A stretch of DNA of 64,000 nucleotides from Thermoplasmatota archaeon (GTDB taxonomy: Archaea; Thermoplasmatota; JAKEGO01): the NCBI GenBank assembly GCA_028279595.1, contig JANQNK010000020.1:124001-188000 (forward strand). Direction: 5' to 3'. The position numbers and the translations under genes were made by a program. Positions 58,180 to 64,000 of this stretch are shown here, in pieces. Below the pieces are notes generated by a model. The model was not told the DNA's origin, searched no databases, and worked only from the letters and a program-made list of their open reading frames with translations. Numbering within the stretch: the stretch's first letter is position 1; each line of letters opens with the position of its first letter.

Positions 58180-61100
58180 ATGCGACATCATTGGAAATTC
58201 AGCGCCCTATTCGTAGCGGCGCTCTTCTTCGGTCAGATATCGTTCGGAATGGTCTCCTACATGCCGGTCTCGACCCGTTCGAGCGGGCCGGTGGCGGTCG
58301 GGGACCTGACATATCATGATGGATATCCTGACCTGTCGAACGTGACCGGGACGACCGGGTCGGAGCCTTCCTTCTACATGATAGGGGACATGATCAACGC
58401 CGCCAACGGTAATCTCTTCCTCCAGTCGACGGACATAGCAGTGCTAGGGAAGGCGTATACCCTGGAGGTCGTCAGGACCTACAATTCGTACCTGAGGGAG
58501 CGTGACTCGCCGTTCGGCCACGGATGGACCCACAACTACGGCATGGCCCTGGAGGTGAATTCGACCAGGGCACTTCTCTTCGAGGGGGACGGCTCGATCC
58601 ACGAGCTCGCCAGGATCGGAGATGATTTCACCCCGCCCGAGGCCAAACATGTCAACCTGACCATCGAACAGGATGGGTCCTACAGGTTGCGGTCCCTCGA
58701 CGGCCGTGTATTCGCATTCAATGATACCGGGGTCTTCATGAACGAGACCGATAGGAACGGGAACATGCTGACCCTCACATACACTGGAAGCCGTCTCACC
58801 TCGGTGATGGACGACACCGGGATCGACCTGACGTTCGATTGGACCGGCGATCATATCACTTCGGTCACGGAGTCGGGACTCGACCGGAAGGTGTGGTACA
58901 ACTACTCGGATGGCAACCTGACCGATTGGTCGGATGCTACCGGGAACACCACACTGTACGGTTACAGTCATGACTCCACACACACCTTGACATCGGTCGT
59001 GAACCGTGAGGACGAGATAATCCTCTTCGATTACCGGGTCGAGACGGGGGATGACGAGGGCTATATGGTCAACAAGGTGCGCAAGGGCGTCTACAACAGG
59101 ACCAACACCACCGCATGGAACCTATTCACCGCCATGACCGTGGGATACTCGAACGGGACTACGTCATATACGAGGGGAGGAGCCTTGATATCGATCGAGC
59201 TCGACGAGGATGGACGGTGGACGAACCGCACGAACCCTGCCGGCCATGTCATGACGAATTCGTATACGAACGGTCTCCTGACCTCGTACGAGAACGAGAT
59301 GGGCGATCTATGGACATATGTCTACGATGACAACGGGCTCCTCATCGAGGAGACCGATCCCATGGGGAACACCACATACAACAATTGGACCGTCATGCAC
59401 AACGATACCTTGTTCCTCGCGGTGATCGTCAACACGACCGACTGGCGCGGGTCAACCACCGAGTACGGTTATGACGGCAGCTGGAACATGAACAGGACGA
59501 CCGACGCGCGTATGAACCACACCTATTGGGGTCTCGACGCCGACGGGTTCGTGACGAGCGTCACCCCCCCTGGACTGGGAACGTCGGTCTTCACGCGCAA
59601 CTCGATCGGCCAGGTAACGAACAGGACCGATCCACTCGATAATTCCAACCTTTACGAATATGACAATGCCAACCGACTGGTCAATCAGACCGACCCGAAC
59701 GGTGGATCAACGCTGATCGAGTACGACATGCTGGACCGTCCCGTCAGGACCACGGATGCCATGGGGAACACCACGCGGTTCACATACGACGCCGAGGGAC
59801 GGATGGTCAAGAGGGTCGACGTCAGAGGCGGTGTCCACACCTTCGATGCAGCCTCGGAAGACGGTCCAGCCAGCGTCACGGACCCGGACATGGGGACCAC
59901 CACGGTGGTCTACGACCAGTACGGCAACGTGAGGTCGAGGACGGGACCTGACAACACGACACACCGGACCGAATACGACGATCTCGGCAACCTGGTAAAG
60001 GTCACCGACAAGCTCGGCAACGAGGAGCGGATGCGGTACGACCGCATCGGCAGGTTGATCAGGTACACCGATGCAAGGGGTGCAGTCACCAGATACCAGT
60101 ACGACCCGCTCGGAAGGCCCGTTCTCATCACTGACGCCCTGGGCGGCCAGACCCGGTTCATCTACGATGCTGGCGGGAACATACTCACCCTGAAGGATAC
60201 GCTTGGACGGACCACCAGCACGGTCTACGATGAGCTAGGCAGAGCGGTCAAGATAACCGATGACAACGGAAGGTCCTCGCGATACAACTACACAGCGTAT
60301 GGAAGGATATCCCGGGCGACCGACCCACTCGGAGGGTGGGTCCAGTATCTTTACGACGATTCAGGTCGCCTGACCAGGGTCCGGAACGCACTGAACCATT
60401 CGGTCCGCTACACCTACGACGGTAACGACAACGTGCTGACGTTCACCGACCCGAACGGGAACGATTGGGAATACGTGTATGACAGGCTAGACAGGATCAC
60501 AGAGATCACCGATCCTCTCGGCAATTACACCCGGTATCGCTACGATGCTGCCGGGAACACCGTATTGGTCAGGGACACACGTGGGTCGAGGGTCCATTAT
60601 ACCTACGACAGCATGGACCGGGTCATCTCCGTTCGCGATCCCTTGGACGGTTACACGAACTACACCTACAACAAGGCCGGCTTCCCGGTACTGGTGACGG
60701 ATCCGATGAACCTGACGACGACCCATTCCTATGACGATGCGGGGCGGCGGACCTCTGTTACCGACCCCGGTGGAAACACCACTCATTTCCGGTACAATGC
60801 CGTCGGCGACCTTAGGGCGATCACATATTCGGATTCCACAAGCGTTCGCTTCTGGTACGATGCCCTCGGGAGGATGACCAGGGCCCTAGATCAGGTCTCC
60901 GCATTGCATACCTACACCTATGATGCGATGGGCCGCAGGACATCGGAGACCGATCCGCACGGCCATTCGACGACCTGGACGTACGACGACGCCAACCGCA
61001 CAGTGATCGAGACGGATGCGGACGCGAACCGGACCCTGACCGTCAGGGATCCCCTCGGCCAGGTCATCGAGGTGAGGGACTCCCTCGGAAGGTCGATAGA

Positions 61101-64000
61101 GTACGAAAGAAATTCGATAGGCCAGATCACGAACCTGATCATGCCGGACGGATCGTCGACCAACTTCACGTACGATGCGAACGGGAACCTGCTCAGGGTG
61201 GACGACCCCCAGGGCGGATACTCGATCTTTTCGGTCGACGAGCTGGACCGGCTCGTCTCCACGACGGATGCTAACGGAGGGATCGTCACCTACACCTACG
61301 ATCGGGGAACCCCTCTCGTGACCGTCCGCACCGACGCGATGAACCGGAGCACGACGTTCGGATATGACGTTCGAGGACTCGTCTCGACGATAGATGAGCC
61401 ATCTGGCAACAGGACGAACTACGGTTACGATGCTGCCGGACATCTCGTCCAGCGGGAGGACGGGGAAGGCCGTGTGACGAACTACACCTACGATCTCAAC
61501 GACAGGTGTTCAGCGATCGACTACGACGACGGCTCTGGCGTTCGGTTCACCTACGATTCGATGGGCCGCACCCTGCGGACCAAACACATCGGGGGTCAGG
61601 GTGAGTCCGTCTTCCAGAATTACGATGCCGCGGGCAGGAGGACCTGGCTGGGCATCAACTATCAGAACTTCTCGAAATACTTCATGTTCGGCTACGATCT
61701 CTCCGGTCGTCTGATATCGATGGACGATTCCGAAGGTGGAACGACGACGTACGACCATACCGCGAACGGAAGGCTCGATCAGCTGACCGCTCCGTCGGGA
61801 GGAACATATCAGTTCTCTTACGATGCTGGCGGCAGGCGTACGCGTGTGGATGGCCCGGGCGGAATATCCACATTCTACTCCTATGACGTCATGGGCCGGA
61901 CGATCAACATAACCGCCGAGTGGACGAACGGAACTCCGATCGTACGGCGACTGATGGGATACGATCTCGTGGGGAACGTGCTCAATGTGACGGACGAGAA
62001 CGACGACGTCACGGAGTACGAGTACGACGCGGTGTATCGCGTGGTGAACGCGACCTATCCGGACTCCTCATGGGAAGCCTTCACCTACAACCTCGCAGGT
62101 GACCGGGTCACCAGGTCCCAGGACGGGTGGATCACAAATTACTCTTACGACTCAGGTGGGCGTCTCGTGTCTACCGGGATCGCCTCGTATCGATACGACG
62201 GAGCCGGGAACCTCATCGAAAAGGAGGAAGGCTCGGACACGACGACGTATTATTACGACCACGAGAACCGGAAAGTGAACGTGACGATGCCGGACGGTCA
62301 CGATGTAGGATACAGTTGGTCCGGTACCGGAGCGCCCATACTCAGGACGGAGGGTACCGAATGGCTGTTCTTCTTCCCCGTTGGATACGACATATCGATG
62401 GTCTACGACGGCTCGGGTACCCCTTTGACCAGGAACGTCTACGGTACCCGAGTCGACGAACTCCTCGAGGCAGAGGACATCGGCAGTGACACTCATCGAC
62501 TTTACTCCGACAACATCGGCTCCATCGTCGCAGCGACGGGACCCTCTGGCACGGTCGTCGGACGTGTAACTTACAGCGCGTTCGGCAACTCGTCTGTGAC
62601 TGGCTCGATGCCGGTGTGGAACGGGTTCACTGGCCGTATACGCGACAACACGACGAACCTTACCCATCACAGGGCTCGTTGGTGCGACAACGATATTGGC
62701 CGGTTCACCACGGTCGATCCCATCACATCGTTCGATCCGATGGCCGTCGATCGGTACACCTACGCGGGCAACAATCCGACCACGTTCATCGATCCCCTCG
62801 GTCTCGACAGGACGCCCGCGCCGTCTACCCCGGTCGTCACGTGGACGACCACCAACGCCCAGGAGCGGAACGGCGTCACCTCCACGGAACCCTACGACCT
62901 GGAGATCGTCATCAAGATCGAGATGGACTTCTGGATAGACGAGACCACCCGGCGATCATGGCCGCACAACATAGACGGCAAATGGTACCAGTACATGTCC
63001 GATGTCAAGTACCGCGAGAAATGGCATCGGACGATCATCATATGGATCGGGATCACTGCGACGATCGAGAAGGACGAGGAGCTCATAGGCAGGGCGCAGG
63101 ACTCTCTCGATGATGCCAGGACGGCGGGAACCGTGGCGACATGGACCTCCGCCGGCGCCACTGCGGTCGGCTTCATTCCGGTCGTTGGCGATGTTCTGGG
63201 ATTGGTCGGTAGTGGAGCCAGTTTCGCTGCCGGGGCCGAATCGACCCAGAACTACGAGAACGCGATCGACGATCTGATGAACGCCCTCAATTCGGTCGGT
63301 GTCTCGCTTGATTTCGACATCATGTACTGGGTCAACGACCAACAGGTGAGCAGCACGTTCATTCAATCCGTACCCATCGCGGGCCAGATGATCTACGAGA
63401 TCCCGTCTGGTACACCAGGGACGGTCATCGGACCCTGGGGGCCTGTCAAGGTCACCGGACCGAGGCCGAAGCCCCCTGGAGGTCCGTATCCAGTTCCACA
63501 GCCACGTCCGACACCGACCCCGACACCGACACCCACACCTACGCCCACTCCAACACCGACGCCGACACCCACGCCGACCCCGACGCCCACACCGGGCCAA
63601 CTGCCTGTTCCGACACCTGAACGTCCAGTTCCCCTGCCAGGATTGCCCGGAGACCATTGGGGTCCGACGACTCCTGTGACACCGGACGGACCAGAGGCTG
63701 TGGACGACGAACCGGAAGAGGCCCCCTTCTATACGTACGAGGACGGAAAACCAGCGTTCGTTCAGGACAACACACCCTTCGAGAAGATCGCAGGCACCGA
63801 CGACGGTCGCGCCACGGATGGAGACCTCGAGGAGATCGACGAACTCCGTCATTCCTTCGATGACGAAATCGAGCCGGATACGCTTCGATATACTGCCTAC
63901 ACATCCGAGCCGACGACCAGGAACGACGGCGAGAGACCTGATAGGAGTCCTGTCGCCATCCCCGGCCTGAGCACCGGATTCGTCAATCTACCCGATTGGC
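58180..64000 (+). CDS. giant secreted RHS/YD-repeat protein with toxin-like C-terminal region (3' end outside window)
   Basis: At least 1940 residues and open at the right edge. A signal peptide (FSALFVAALFFGQISFGMVS) is followed by a DUF6531-like N-terminal region (YNSYLRERDSPFGHGWTHNY), then from about residue 200 to 1440 dozens of YD repeats (G.....YDA.GR....TDP.GN). The RHS core ends YTYAGNNPTTFIDPLGL at about residue 1542. After it come a variable region with GFIPVVGDVLGLVGSGAS, typical of pre-toxin segments, a linker of 14 Thr-Pro units, and an acidic region. In bacteria the YD repeats form a shell around a toxin; here the enclosed domain and any immunity gene lie beyond or near the edge. 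The ATG follows GAGGTGATGAG. Confidence 0.9.
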   Translation, partial: MRHHWKFSALFVAALFFGQISFGMVSYMPVSTRSSGPVAVGDLTYHDGYPDLSNVTGTTGSEPSFYMIGDMINAANGNLFLQSTDIAVLGKAYTLEVVRTYNSYLRERDSPFGHGWTHNYGMALEVNSTRALLFEGDGSIHELARIGDDFTPPEAKHVNLTIEQDGSYRLRSLDGRVFAFNDTGVFMNETDRNGNMLTLTYTGSRLTSVMDDTGIDLTFDWTGDHITSVTESGLDRKVWYNYSDGNLTDWSDATGNTTLYGYSHDSTHTLTSVVNREDEIILFDYRVETGDDEGYMVNKVRKGVYNRTNTTAWNLFTAMTVGYSNGTTSYTRGGALISIELDEDGRWTNRTNPAGHVMTNSYTNGLLTSYENEMGDLWTYVYDDNGLLIEETDPMGNTTYNNWTVMHNDTLFLAVIVNTTDWRGSTTEYGYDGSWNMNRTTDARMNHTYWGLDADGFVTSVTPPGLGTSVFTRNSIGQVTNRTDPLDNSNLYEYDNANRLVNQTDPNGGSTLIEYDMLDRPVRTTDAMGNTTRFTYDAEGRMVKRVDVRGGVHTFDAASEDGPASVTDPDMGTTTVVYDQYGNVRSRTGPDNTTHRTEYDDLGNLVKVTDKLGNEERMRYDRIGRLIRYTDARGAVTRYQYDPLGRPVLITDALGGQTRFIYDAGGNILTLKDTLGRTTSTVYDELGRAVKITDDNGRSSRYNYTAYGRISRATDPLGGWVQYLYDDSGRLTRVRNALNHSVRYTYDGNDNVLTFTDPNGNDWEYVYDRLDRITEITDPLGNYTRYRYDAAGNTVLVRDTRGSRVHYTYDSMDRVISVRDPLDGYTNYTYNKAGFPVLVTDPMNLTTTHSYDDAGRRTSVTDPGGNTTHFRYNAVGDLRAITYSDSTSVRFWYDALGRMTRALDQVSALHTYTYDAMGRRTSETDPHGHSTTWTYDDANRTVIETDADANRTLTVRDPLGQVIEVRDSLGRSIEYERNSIGQITNLIMPDGSSTNFTYDANGNLLRVDDPQGGYSIFSVDELDRLVSTTDANGGIVTYTYDRGTPLVTVRTDAMNRSTTFGYDVRGLVSTIDEPSGNRTNYGYDAAGHLVQREDGEGRVTNYTYDLNDRCSAIDYDDGSGVRFTYDSMGRTLRTKHIGGQGESVFQNYDAAGRRTWLGINYQNFSKYFMFGYDLSGRLISMDDSEGGTTTYDHTANGRLDQLTAPSGGTYQFSYDAGGRRTRVDGPGGISTFYSYDVMGRTINITAEWTNGTPIVRRLMGYDLVGNVLNVTDENDDVTEYEYDAVYRVVNATYPDSSWEAFTYNLAGDRVTRSQDGWITNYSYDSGGRLVSTGIASYRYDGAGNLIEKEEGSDTTTYYYDHENRKVNVTMPDGHDVGYSWSGTGAPILRTEGTEWLFFFPVGYDISMVYDGSGTPLTRNVYGTRVDELLEAEDIGSDTHRLYSDNIGSIVAATGPSGTVVGRVTYSAFGNSSVTGSMPVWNGFTGRIRDNTTNLTHHRARWCDNDIGRFTTVDPITSFDPMAVDRYTYAGNNPTTFIDPLGLDRTPAPSTPVVTWTTTNAQERNGVTSTEPYDLEIVIKIEMDFWIDETTRRSWPHNIDGKWYQYMSDVKYREKWHRTIIIWIGITATIEKDEELIGRAQDSLDDARTAGTVATWTSAGATAVGFIPVVGDVLGLVGSGASFAAGAESTQNYENAIDDLMNALNSVGVSLDFDIMYWVNDQQVSSTFIQSVPIAGQMIYEIPSGTPGTVIGPWGPVKVTGPRPKPPGGPYPVPQPRPTPTPTPTPTPTPTPTPTPTPTPTPTPTPGQLPVPTPERPVPLPGLPGDHWGPTTPVTPDGPEAVDDEPEEAPFYTYEDGKPAFVQDNTPFEKIAGTDDGRATDGDLEEIDELRHSFDDEIEPDTLRYTAYTSEPTTRNDGERPDRSPVAIPGLSTGFVNLPDW
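63511..63594 (+). repeat. six-base tandem repeat encoding 14 Thr-Pro units
   Basis: Fourteen copies of ACN-CCN in a row encode a stiff Thr-Pro linker between the pre-toxin-like region and the acidic C-terminal part of the RHS protein. Third positions vary between units, so the array is not a recent slippage product. Confidence 0.9.

Noticed and set aside
63511..63594. Possible CRISPR or satellite array from regular repeats in the RHS gene
   Set aside because: Units are six bases, in frame, with no spacers; they encode a Thr-Pro linker.

Overview
The window reads as a fragment of a moderately high-GC archaeal chromosome, most likely from an uncultured Thermoplasmatota-type lineage from an anoxic, protein-rich sediment. 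The archaeal assignment rests on TATA-box promoters about 25 bases before start codons, several leaderless starts, TrmB and HTH_10 (Bat-type) regulators, TFIIB-type zinc ribbons, a geranylgeranyl-reductase family protein, and surface proteins ending in PEF-like or PGF-CTERM-like sorting signals. The lineage is an inference from gene content. No rRNA, tRNA, CRISPR array, insertion sequence or phage block was seen.

Layout. 1-2.0 kb (minus): a DUF1624 membrane protein cut by the window edge, a PD-(D/E)XK nuclease with four cysteines placed as in Cas4/AddB, and a GNAT enzyme. 1.9-4.8 kb (minus): a tight sulfur-relay operon of three DsrE-like subunits, TusA, a DsrE2-like protein, a TrmB regulator and a beta-carbonic anhydrase, most joined by overlapping stop and start codons. 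4.8-8.4 kb: a metalloprotease, an SRPBCC protein, cysteine synthase, GrpB and GNAT enzymes. 8.4-14 kb: membrane and cell-surface proteins, including a NosD beta-helix fused to a polytopic membrane domain and a soluble domain. 14-22 kb: small regulators, a flavin reductase, a MacB/FtsX-type ABC exporter divergent from a Bat-type regulator over a perfect palindrome, and an acidic surface protein. 22-32 kb (plus): a large surface-protein island with a four-copy 75-residue tandem-repeat protein and three giant NosD-type beta-helix proteins with matching C-terminal sorting signals. 32-38 kb: an HTH protein, zinc-ribbon protein, another NosD protein, a 33-residue membrane micro-ORF and a secreted subtilase with a PGF-CTERM-like tail. 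38-48 kb: a ferritin-like protein, a secreted C25 (gingipain)-like protein, proline dehydrogenase, a second cysteine synthase, a membrane PHP phosphoesterase, and a double winged-helix regulator coupled to a small membrane protein. 48-58 kb: propionyl/acetyl-CoA synthetase, acyl-CoA dehydrogenase, PEBP, SagB-type oxidoreductase, M28 peptidase, CoA-disulfide-reductase-like enzyme, glycosyltransferase and a GGR-family reductase. 58.2-64 kb: a giant secreted RHS/YD-repeat protein whose 3' end lies outside the window.

Together the genes suggest a heterotroph that digests protein outside the cell (subtilase, C25-like, M28 peptidases), oxidises amino acids and short acyl groups (proline dehydrogenase, acyl-CoA synthetase, acyl-CoA dehydrogenase), handles sulfane sulfur and cysteine (DsrE/TusA operon, two cysteine synthases, CoADR-like enzyme), and displays a large repertoire of glycosylatable beta-helix proteins. 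The strongest candidates for something undescribed are the archaeal RHS protein with a polymorphic-toxin-like C-terminal region, the 75-residue repeat protein, the unusual long-repeat NosD relative, and the sulfur-relay operon carrying a carbonic anhydrase.
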